A DNA stretch of 5,416 nucleotides from DASTHS01 sp035718085 (lineage in GTDB: Bacteria; Actinomycetota; Acidimicrobiia; Acidimicrobiales; Palsa-688), in assembly GCA_035718085.1 (NCBI GenBank), contig DASTHS010000276.1, positions 1-5,416 on the forward strand, written 5' to 3'. Each line of letters opens with the position of its first letter. Position 1 is the first letter of the stretch. Below are positions 1 to 5,119 of this stretch, piece by piece. A program made the position numbers and the translations under genes. The notes beneath the pieces are model-generated. The model was given only the letters and a program-made list of their open reading frames with translations, was not told the DNA's origin and did not search any database.

Positions 1-10
1 GGCTCCCCGT

Positions 11-1870
11 TCAGTCGCGAAGTGCTGCCGTCGCCCCCGCATCGCTGGCCGCCGCCGGTGGGACGGGCACGCGGTCGGCGGTGCGACGGATCCGGAGGGT
101 GCGCTCTCGATGGCGCTCCTCGACCAGCTGACGGCGCCGGCCGGCGAGCAGGTCGAACTCGGTCACCACGCCGGCGAGGGTGCCGTCGACGGCGACCACG
201 GGCAGGGCGCCGACCAGGTGCTCGGCCATGCGGTCGGCGGCGGCGCGCAGCGTCTCGGTGGCCGACGCGACGACCGGGTCGCGGTGGGCGACATCGGCCA
301 CGGTGGCGCCGACCCGGCCGCCAGCGCCGGCAGGGTCACCGAGCAGGTCGGAGAGGCCGACCACGCCGACCAGGCGGCCACCGTCGACCACGGGCACCAA
401 CCGCTGGCGCCGGGCCGCCGGATCGCCGAGCAGCTGCCTCGCCAGGTCGCCGGCAGGGAGGTCGGGTGCGGCGGTCACCACGTCGGTGAGCATCACCTCG
501 CGCACGAACAGCGCCTCGAGTTGGTCGACGGCGTACTCCCGCATGACGTGGAACCCCTTGCGGGCCACCTTCTCGGTGAGGATCGACCGCTTGAGCACCA
601 CGACGCTGACCAGGTGGGCCAGCGTGCAGGTGATGAGCAGGGGGAGCAGCGACCCGGTGTCGTGGCTGAGCTCGAAGGCGAACACCACCGAGGTGAAGGG
701 TGACCGGGTGACCCCGGCGAGCGCGCCGGCCATGCCCATGAGCGCCCAGGTGCCGGCCGGGCCGCCGAAGCCGTGGCCCATGACGCCGCCGAGGGCGGCG
801 CCCATCATCAGCAGGGGGGCGAGGATGCCCCCGCTGGTGCCCGAGCCGAGGGCGATCGACCAGATGGCGAGCTTGACGACCAGCAGCAGCAGCAGGCTCG
901 TGATGGCCAGGTGGCCGGCGAGCTCGGCGCTGATCACGCCGTAGCCCACGCCCAGGGCCTTGGGGTCGACGAGGCCACCGACGCCCACGGCCAGGCCGCC
1001 GATGGCCGGCCACCACATCCAGTGGATCGGGAGCTTGGCGAAGGCGTCCTCGGCGCCGTAGCAGGCCGAGGTCAGCACGAGGGCGAGCAGCCCGCACGCC
1101 ACGCCGATGGCCGCGGCCTCGGCCACGCCGAGGGCCCCGAAGCTGCCGTGGGCCGGCACCGGGAACAGCGGCGCGGCGCCGAGGAGACCGTGACCGGCCA
1201 GGGCATCGCGGACGACGGCGGCGACGGTGACGGCGACGGCGATGGGCACGAACGACCTCGGCCGCCACTCGAAGACGAGCAGCTCGACCCCGAAGAGCAC
1301 CGCGGCGACGGGCGTGCCGAACACCGCGGCCATGCCGCCGCACGCCCCTGCCACGAGCAGGGTGCGGCGCTCGATCGCCGAGAGGCGCACGAGTTGGGCG
1401 ACGATCGACCCGATCGCCCCGCCCGTGAGGATGATGGGGCCTTCGGCGCCGAACGGGCCACCCGACCCGATGCTCGCTGCGCTGGAGATCGGCTTGAGCA
1501 CCGCCAGTCGGGGCTTGATCCGCGAGCCCCCGGTGAGGATGGTCTCCATCGCCTCGGGGATGCCGTGGCCGCGGATCTGCTCGGAGCCGAAGCGGGCCAT
1601 GAGGCCGACCACGAGGCCGCCCGCCACCGGGATCAGCACCGCCCACGCGCCGAGGTGGTTGCCGCCCGGGGCGATCAGCGACACGCCGACGTCGCCGAAG
1701 TAGGCGAGGTGGGTGACCAGGCCGATCAGGTCGAGGAGCCCCAATGCGGCGCCGGCCGACGCCGCGCCGACGACGACGGCGAGCGGCAGCAGGCGCAACG
1801 TCGAGCGGTCGAGGGTGAAGTCGGCCAGTGGTCGCTCACCGGCCGGCAGCGGGGGCAGCGCGGCCCCCAT
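11..1870 (-). CDS. ClC-family chloride channel/antiporter with C-terminal CBS pair
   Basis: Integral membrane protein of 619 residues that moves chloride, probably in exchange for protons, across the cytoplasmic membrane. Hydrophobic helices run from about residue 27 to 427. The ClC signature regions are present: GHGIPEAM (101-108; the family norm is GSGIP), GPFGAEGPI (138-146), with Glu143 matching the external gating glutamate, and GSGTSGGILAP (342-352). Two CBS domains follow (about 455-510 and 523-577), which in other proteins bind adenine nucleotides, then a basic, Arg-rich 40-residue tail. The central tyrosine of E. coli ClC appears to be absent: the region reads KRSILTEK (427-434). The ATG at 1870 was chosen because transmembrane homology begins just after it. 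The frame stays open far upstream, but that extension is Arg/Pro-rich shadow sequence overlapping marR. There is no clear Shine-Dalgarno. The gene lies downstream of marR on the same strand. The ClC family call is secure; channel versus antiporter is not determined. Confidence 0.95.
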   Translation of the reverse strand: MGAALPPLPAGERPLADFTLDRSTLRLLPLAVVVGAASAGAALGLLDLIGLVTHLAYFGDVGVSLIAPGGNHLGAWAVLIPVAGGLVVGLMARFGSEQIRGHGIPEAMETILTGGSRIKPRLAVLKPISSAASIGSGGPFGAEGPIILTGGAIGSIVAQLVRLSAIERRTLLVAGACGGMAAVFGTPVAAVLFGVELLVFEWRPRSFVPIAVAVTVAAVVRDALAGHGLLGAAPLFPVPAHGSFGALGVAEAAAIGVACGLLALVLTSACYGAEDAFAKLPIHWMWWPAIGGLAVGVGGLVDPKALGVGYGVISAELAGHLAITSLLLLLVVKLAIWSIALGSGTSGGILAPLLMMGAALGGVMGHGFGGPAGTWALMGMAGALAGVTRSPFTSVVFAFELSHDTGSLLPLLITCTLAHLVSVVVLKRSILTEKVARKGFHVMREYAVDQLEALFVREVMLTDVVTAAPDLPAGDLARQLLGDPAARRQRLVPVVDGGRLVGVVGLSDLLGDPAGAGGRVGATVADVAHRDPVVASATETLRAAADRMAEHLVGALPVVAVDGTLAGVVTEFDLLAGRRRQLVEERHRERTLRIRRTADRVPVPPAAASDAGATAALRD

Positions 1871-1905
1871 GATCGTGTCACTCGGGCGGGATCGCCCCGC
1901 CAATT

Positions 1906-1930
1906 CATGTCGCAGCACGACAGGATTGTG
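1906..1930 (-). promoter_or_regulatory. Possible promoter/operator upstream of the ClC gene
   Basis: Reading the minus strand, a CACAAT hexamer (1930-1925) resembles a -10 box. Just downstream is an inverted repeat, TGTCG-5 nt-CGACA (1908-1922), that extends by two more pairs after one mismatch. A second short hairpin (GGCGGG-5 nt-CCCGCC, 1885-1901) lies between it and the ATG. No convincing -35 box is visible, so an independent ClC promoter is only a possibility. Confidence 0.25.
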
Positions 1931-1956
1931 GCCGATCGACGGCCCCCGGCACACGG

Positions 1957-1975
1957 GGCGCCCCAGGTGGGCGCC
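1957..1975 (-). terminator. Hairpin just after the marR stop codon
   Basis: Perfect 7-bp arms GGCGCCC / GGGCGCC enclose a 5-nt loop, two bases past the marR stop in the direction of transcription. No U-tract follows, so it could be a GC-rich terminator, a partial terminator within a marR-ClC transcript, or a chance structure in GC-rich DNA. A competing stem (GCCCC 1942-1946 with GGGGC 1955-1959) overlaps one arm. Confidence 0.3.
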
Positions 1976-1977
1976 GT

Positions 1978-2388
1978 TCAGTCGCCGCCGACGACGCCGA
2001 GCTGGCGCCAGATGCTCACCAGGCGGGGGGCGACGCGGCCGAGCTCGTCGAGGTGCACGGCGGTGAGCGACTCGAGGCACTGCTCGCCCTGGTCGGTGAG
2101 GGCGATGCGCACGACGCGGCCGTCGTCGGGGTCGGGGCGCCGTTCGACGAGGCCGAGCCGGTGGACCCGGTCGATCAACCCGACGGCGGAGTGGTGCTGC
2201 AGGGCCAGGTAGTCGGCGACGTCGCGGACGGTCGGCCCCTGTTCGCCGGTGTGGCCCCGCACCGCCAGCAGCACCATGTGCTGGGCGCCGGTCAGCCCCA
2301 CCGACCCGGCCTGCCGCTCGCTCCACTGCATGAATGCCCGCAGACCGCTGCGCCACGCCAGGAGCCGCTCGTACTCCGCCTCGGTCAC
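1978..2388 (-). CDS. MarR-family winged-helix transcriptional regulator
   Basis: Cytoplasmic DNA-binding repressor of about 136 residues, the usual MarR length, expected to act as a dimer. The N-terminal helix (EAEYERLLAWRSGLRAFM) leads into GLTGAQHMVLLAV (31-43). The winged helix follows: PTVRDVADYL (52-61), recognition helix around LQHHSAVGLIDRVHRLGLV (63-81), and wing DPDDGRVVRIALTDQG (86-101). A C-terminal dimerisation helix follows (HLDELGRVAPRLVSIW). It resembles an actinobacterial MarR group with an HHSAV recognition helix. The start is ambiguous: GTG codons at 2388, 2403 and 2448 are all in frame, with an in-frame TAG at 2451-2449. I chose 2388 because homology begins immediately after it. 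It is divergent from usp across a region with a palindromic site and co-directional with the ClC gene, so autoregulation and control of a neighbour are likely. The effector is unknown. Confidence 0.93.
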   Translation of the reverse strand: MTEAEYERLLAWRSGLRAFMQWSERQAGSVGLTGAQHMVLLAVRGHTGEQGPTVRDVADYLALQHHSAVGLIDRVHRLGLVERRPDPDDGRVVRIALTDQGEQCLESLTAVHLDELGRVAPRLVSIWRQLGVVGGD

Positions 2389-2449
2389 CTGCCGGCCCGC
2401 CACGCCCCGGAGGCTACGTCGCCCGGGTCCAGCGACGCAGCCCACCACC

Positions 2450-2468
2450 TACATCGCACTGCGAGGTA
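2450..2468. promoter_or_regulatory. 19-bp inverted repeat, candidate MarR operator
   Basis: The sequence TACATCGCACTGCGAGGTA has 9-bp arms around a single central base, and 8 of the 9 pairs are complementary. It is the only long near-perfect palindrome I noticed in the marR-usp divergent region. Its size and symmetry suit a MarR dimer, and its right arm overlaps the candidate usp -10 hexamer. Binding by this MarR is inferred from position and symmetry. Confidence 0.6.
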
Positions 2469-2472
2469 TTCT
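2467..2472 (+). promoter_or_regulatory. Candidate -10 element for the universal stress gene
   Basis: TATTCT fits the actinobacterial TANNNT pattern and is a notably A/T-rich patch in this GC-rich DNA. It overlaps the end of the palindrome, so a bound repressor would block it. Transcription would begin near 2479, leaving a leader of roughly 28 bases containing the ribosome-binding site. The -35 region (about 2444-2449) does not match consensus. Confidence 0.4.
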
Positions 2473-2490
2473 CCCAGGTGAACGACGAGT

Positions 2491-2498
2491 GGAAGGAG
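2491..2498 (+). promoter_or_regulatory. Strong Shine-Dalgarno for the universal stress gene
   Basis: GGAAGGAG sits 8 bases before the ATG at 2507. It is the only clear ribosome-binding site I noticed in the window, and it fixes the usp start, which would otherwise be ambiguous because the frame is open from about 2249. Confidence 0.75.
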
Positions 2499-2506
2499 CC
2501 CCACGC

Positions 2507-3046
2507 ATGCTGGTGGACGACGACCGGGCGACGACGGCACAGGCGGCGCTGCAGGGTGGGAGTGCGCCCGGCGCCGCCGGGAGCGAGGCGATCGAGGAGG
2601 CCCTGCAGCGCGCTCAGGGTGCGCCGCGGCTGGCGACGGTCGTGCTCGCCCTCGGTGGGGCGGCGGCCGACGCCGGTGCCCTGCGCCGGACCGCACACCT
2701 CGCCGGCGGGGCTGGGGCCCGGGTGGTGGTGGTGCACGCCGTGCCCACCCTCGAGGGCCTGCTGCACGACATGCCCCCCTTCGGCCTGGGCAACTGGCGC
2801 ATCGCCCTGCGCGACGAGATCACCTCGCGCTGGTGCCGCCCGCTGATCGACGCGGGCGTGGCGCACAGGGTGGTGGTGCGCGAGGAGGGTGCCGGGCACG
2901 CCGTGCTCGGCGTCGCCACTGCGGAGGGCGCCGACCTCATCGTGCTCGGCTCCCGCAGCGGCCGGGGCATGGGCGGCGGCAGCCTGGCGTCGCACCTGGT
3001 GCACCGGGCGTCCTGCCCGGTGCTGGTGGTGCCCCCCGCCACCTGA
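2507..3046 (+). CDS. Universal stress protein (UspA fold)
   Basis: Single-domain cytoplasmic stress protein of 179 residues. A 40-residue Ala/Gly-rich N-terminal extension precedes the fold. Beta strand 1 is RLATVVLAL (41-49), followed by the HAVP strand end (77-80) and a helix around 95-115. The classic second half follows: VLGVATAEGADLIVLGSRSG (133-152), then GGGSLASHLVHRASCPVLVVPP (156-177). In ATP-binding Usp proteins an Asp follows strand 1 and the loop reads G-x2-G-x9-G(S/T). Here strand 1 is followed by GGAAADA rather than an Asp-Gly pair, and the loop between GSRS and GS is about three residues short. ATP binding is therefore doubtful. The start is set by the strong Shine-Dalgarno. 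It is divergent from marR with a palindrome between them, which suggests repression by MarR. The family call is firm; the physiological role is not known. Confidence 0.92.
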   Translation: MLVDDDRATTAQAALQGGSAPGAAGSEAIEEALQRAQGAPRLATVVLALGGAAADAGALRRTAHLAGGAGARVVVVHAVPTLEGLLHDMPPFGLGNWRIALRDEITSRWCRPLIDAGVAHRVVVREEGAGHAVLGVATAEGADLIVLGSRSGRGMGGGSLASHLVHRASCPVLVVPPAT

Positions 3047-3067
3047 AGGGCCCCGCCCCGGCGACGT

Positions 3068-3081
3068 CGGTGCCGACACCG
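3068..3081 (+). terminator. Weak hairpin after usp
   Basis: CGGTG-4 nt-CACCG forms a 5-bp stem 21 bases past the usp stop, with no U-tract. It could help end the usp transcript, but it also occupies the expected -35 region of larE and may be chance. Confidence 0.2.
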
Positions 3082-3089
3082 TCACGCCC

Positions 3090-3095
3090 TACGCT
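3090..3095 (+). promoter_or_regulatory. Candidate leaderless -10 element for larE
   Basis: TACGCT matches the TANNNT pattern and lies exactly 6 bases before the GTG start at 3102, the spacing expected when transcription begins at the start codon. No Shine-Dalgarno precedes that GTG, which fits a leaderless mRNA. No -35 box is evident. Confidence 0.35.
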
Positions 3096-3101
3096 GCGGC
3101 A

Positions 3102-3911
3102 GTGCCGACGCCCGAGCTCGACCGTCTGCGCGCTGCGCTCCACCGCATCGGCCCGGTGGTCGTCGCCTTCTCCGGGGGCGTCGACTCCGCGCTGCTGGCG
3201 CACGTCGCCCGGTCGACCCTCGGCCGCGCCGGGGCGGTCGCCGCCACCGCGGTGTCGGCGTCGCTGGCCGCCGACGAGCTCGCCGACTGCGCCCGCATGG
3301 CTGCGGACTGGGACCTCGACTGGCGCCAGGTGCACACCGACGAGATCAGCCGCCCCGCCTACGTCGCCAACGACGGCGACCGCTGCTACCACTGCAAGGC
3401 CAGCCTGATGGACGCCCTGGCGCCCCTCGCCCGGGACGCGGGCGCCACCGTCGTGCTCGGCGTGAACCTCGACGACCTCGGTGACCACCGCCCCGGCCAG
3501 CGGGCGGCCGCCGACGCCGGCGCACGGTTCCCCTACGTGGAGGCGGGCCTGACCAAGGCGGAGGTCCGGGCCGCGGCGCGCCGGCTGGGCCTTGACGTGT
3601 GGGACAAGCCGGCCGCCGCCTGCCTCGCCTCACGCGTGCCCTACGGCACGCCGGTCACCCTCGGCACCCTCGACCGGGTCGCCCGGGCGGAGGCGGCCCT
3701 GCGTCGGCTGGGCCTGCGCCAGCTCCGGGTGCGCCACTACGGCGAGGTCGCCCGCATCGAGGTCCCCGTCGACGACCTGCCCGCCGTGGTCGCCGCCAGG
3801 ACCGCCGTGGTCGACGCCGTGCGGGCCGCCGGCTACGCCTACGTGACCCTCGACCTGGAGGGCTTCCGGTCGGGCAACCTCAACGCCGCCCTCGGCACCG
3901 CGCCGGCGTGA
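3102..3911 (+). CDS. larE: ATP-dependent sulfur transferase LarE (nickel-pincer nucleotide synthesis)
   Basis: PP-loop enzyme of 269 residues, the normal LarE length. LarE adenylates the carboxylate of the LarB product (pyridinium biscarboxylate mononucleotide) and installs sulfur. LarC then adds nickel to give the cofactor of lactate racemase LarA and relatives. Visible motifs are the ATP loop SGGVDS (24-29), DRCYHCKASLMDAL (93-106), GVNLDDLGDHRPGQRAA (120-136), EAGLTKAEVRAAARRLGL (147-164), WDKPAAACLASRVPYG (167-182) with the sulfur-region Cys174, and the C-terminal DLEGFRSGNLN (251-261). Cys95, Cys98 and Cys174 give the three-cysteine pattern. The GTG at 3102 was chosen because homology starts there and a TANNNT box lies 6 bases upstream. 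The frame is open upstream but that part is shadow. No larA, larB or larC is in view. The gene is probably co-transcribed with the next one, 22 bases downstream. Confidence 0.95.
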   Translation: MPTPELDRLRAALHRIGPVVVAFSGGVDSALLAHVARSTLGRAGAVAATAVSASLAADELADCARMAADWDLDWRQVHTDEISRPAYVANDGDRCYHCKASLMDALAPLARDAGATVVLGVNLDDLGDHRPGQRAAADAGARFPYVEAGLTKAEVRAAARRLGLDVWDKPAAACLASRVPYGTPVTLGTLDRVARAEAALRRLGLRQLRVRHYGEVARIEVPVDDLPAVVAARTAVVDAVRAAGYAYVTLDLEGFRSGNLNAALGTAPA

Positions 3912-3937
3912 GCCTCCCGCCGCCCGCCGGCCGATGA
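3908..3937 (+). other. Nine-codon mini-ORF bridging larE and the DUF2993 gene
   Basis: A GTG overlaps the larE stop (GTGA, 3908-3911) and opens nine codons ending in a TGA that overlaps the next gene's ATG (ATGA, 3934-3937). It reads MSLPPPAGR. It could pass ribosomes from larE to the next gene, which lacks a Shine-Dalgarno, but chance is a fair explanation in GC-rich DNA. Confidence 0.2.
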
Positions 3938-4566
3938 GGAAGCTCGCCGCCCTCGTCGTGCTCGGCGTGCTCGTCGGCCTCTACCTCGTCGCCGACGTGG
4001 TGGTGCGGGGGCGGGCCGAGTCGGTCGTCGCCTCGCGGATCGAGGCCAACGTGCCGGGCACCACGGCCACCGTGCACATCCACTCGTTCCCCTTCACCGG
4101 GCGCCTGGCCGTGTCGGGCAGCGTGCCGTCGCTGCGGGCGGTGGTGACCGGCGTGCGCGCCGGGCCCTTCGCCGTGCAGTCGATCGACCTCGACGTGGAG
4201 CACCTGGTGGTCGACCGCTCGAAGCTGCTGCAGGGCGACGTGGTGCCGACGGCGATCGGGTCCGCCACGGTGACCGCGGTGGTCACCCAGGCGGCGATCG
4301 ACGCCGGCATCGGCCTGCCCGTCACCCTGGGCGATGGCACGATCGGCGTGGCCGGCGTCCAGGTGCCCGCTCGGGTGGCCGTGACCGGCGGCTCGATCAC
4401 CATCGCCGTCGCCGGCCTGCGCACCATCAGCCTGCCGCTGCTGCCCGCCGCCCTGCTGCCGTGCAGCCTCACCGGCCGGGTGCAGGTCGGCCAGCTGCTG
4501 CTCAGCTGCAGCGCCGCGGCCATCCCGCCGGCACTGCTGCACGCCGTGGCCGGCGCCGCCGGCTGA
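3934..4566 (+). CDS. DUF2993 / LmeA-like phospholipid-binding protein, membrane-anchored or secreted
   Basis: Protein of 210 residues with Met-Arg-Lys and a hydrophobic segment (about 4-24), read as a signal peptide or N-terminal anchor. The rest would lie outside the cytoplasmic membrane. The mature part matches the DUF2993 pattern: an Asp just after the membrane segment, a helix RAESVVASRIEANV (27-40), the HSFPFTGRLAVSG strand region (50-62), and repeated beta segments rich in Val/Thr. In mycobacteria LmeA binds phospholipid and affects lipomannan elongation; that function cannot be assumed here. Cys177 and Cys192 could form a disulfide in the exported domain. At 210 residues it is, as I recall, shorter than mycobacterial LmeA. 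The ATG at 3934 has no Shine-Dalgarno but lies close behind larE, so translational coupling is plausible. A strong hairpin follows the stop. Confidence 0.82.
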   Translation: MRKLAALVVLGVLVGLYLVADVVVRGRAESVVASRIEANVPGTTATVHIHSFPFTGRLAVSGSVPSLRAVVTGVRAGPFAVQSIDLDVEHLVVDRSKLLQGDVVPTAIGSATVTAVVTQAAIDAGIGLPVTLGDGTIGVAGVQVPARVAVTGGSITIAVAGLRTISLPLLPAALLPCSLTGRVQVGQLLLSCSAAAIPPALLHAVAGAAG

Positions 4567-4571
4567 GAACC

Positions 4572-4593
4572 GGCAGCGGCCCGACCCGCTGCC
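4572..4593. terminator. Hairpin between convergent genes, candidate bidirectional terminator
   Basis: Perfect 8-bp arms GGCAGCGG / CCGCTGCC surround a 6-nt loop. The hairpin lies 5 bases past the DUF2993 stop and 7 bases past the DUF427 stop on the other strand. There is no U-tract, as is common for actinobacterial terminators. Its position between two convergent stops is the main support. Confidence 0.55.
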
Positions 4594-4600
4594 TGGCGAC

Positions 4601-5119
4601 CTACCAGCCCCACGACCCGGGGCCGCCCTTGAACGGTCCCACCACCCACGAGGTGACCCACCCGCCGTAGAAGCCCCCCGGCTGGGGGGCGGCCGCCTCG
4701 CCGCCCACCTCGCAACGGTGCATGGAGGAGCAGTAGAAGGCGACGTGGTCGGCGAGGTCGGCGAAGGCGGCCGTCGGCGACGGGTACGACCACGCCGCCG
4801 CCTCCCGCCGCTCGCCGCCGGCCGCGACCGTCCAGAACCGGGCGCGCCCCTTCCACTCACACACGCTGGCACCCTGCGCAGGGCGCAGCGCTCCGGGGGC
4901 GATGGCGGCCGGCGGCAGGTAGTAGGTGGGCGGGTGGCTCGTCTCGAGCACCCGCAGGGCGGCGGTCGTGTCGGCGACCACCTCCCCGCCCAGCCAGACG
5001 GTGACCCGCCGGGGCTCCGGCTCGAGTCGTGGCGGCCGCGGGTACGACCAGACCGACTCCTGGCCCGGGCCGGTGGGCAGCGGCGCCGGGCGGCGGTGGG
5101 GATCCACGTGGGCCAGCAT
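4601..5119 (-). CDS. DUF427 domain-containing protein
   Basis: Soluble protein of about 172 residues, full length for a single-domain DUF427 member, with no known biochemical activity. Family hallmarks run in order: GQESVWSYPRPPRLEPEPRR (19-38), a beta strand VTVWLGGEVVADT (39-51), RVLETSHPPTYYLPP (56-70), CEWKGRARFW (87-96), AAWSYPSPTAAF (108-119), ADHVAFY (123-129) and the ending PQPGGFYGGWVTSWVVGPFKGGPGSWGW (145-172). There is no signal peptide or membrane segment. The ATG at 5119 shares bases with the ATG of the divergent gene. A GTG at 5107 is an equally reasonable start (168 residues), since the conserved part begins near residue 19. Neither has a Shine-Dalgarno. The frame remains open to 5374, but that N-terminal extension is Ser/Ala/Arg-rich shadow of the opposite gene. 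The family call is firm; the function is unknown. Confidence 0.93.
   Translation of the reverse strand: MLAHVDPHRRPAPLPTGPGQESVWSYPRPPRLEPEPRRVTVWLGGEVVADTTAALRVLETSHPPTYYLPPAAIAPGALRPAQGASVCEWKGRARFWTVAAGGERREAAAWSYPSPTAAFADLADHVAFYCSSMHRCEVGGEAAAPQPGGFYGGWVTSWVVGPFKGGPGSWGW

Noticed and set aside
881..895. Five tandem CAG triplets
   Set aside because: They are the complement of five CTG leucine codons in a transmembrane helix of the ClC protein; the run is too short to call a meaningful repeat locus.
1209..1245. Repeated GCGACGG units
   Set aside because: They encode the Val/Ala-rich stretch VAVTVAAVV in a ClC helix; codon bias explains the repetition.
336..1646. 436-codon open frame on the minus strand in another frame of the ClC gene
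   Set aside because: Arg/Pro/Gly-rich translation typical of a +1 shadow; the overlapping frame carries all ClC and CBS motifs.
1726..1908. Small minus-strand ORF starting at the ATG at 1908
   Set aside because: Overlaps the ClC start out of frame, with no recognisable domain and Arg/Pro/Ser-rich shadow composition.
773..2212. 479-codon open frame on the plus strand opposite the ClC gene
   Set aside because: His/Gly/Ala/Asp-rich composition with no domain; it is the antisense shadow of a high-GC coding region and runs through the marR gene as well.
1871..2356. Extension of the ClC frame upstream of the ATG at 1870
   Set aside because: The added 162 residues are Arg/Pro-rich and lie over marR in a different frame; the marR frame has clear winged-helix homology.
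2478..2846. GTG at 2478 just after the TATTCT box as a leaderless start
   Set aside because: Its frame gives Arg/Pro-rich sequence overlapping the stress gene; the strong GGAAGGAG before the ATG at 2507 supports the in-frame Usp start instead.
2414..3488. Several minus-strand frames opposite usp and larE
   Set aside because: His/Gly/Ala/Arg-rich translations without domains; the plus-strand genes have clear family motifs.
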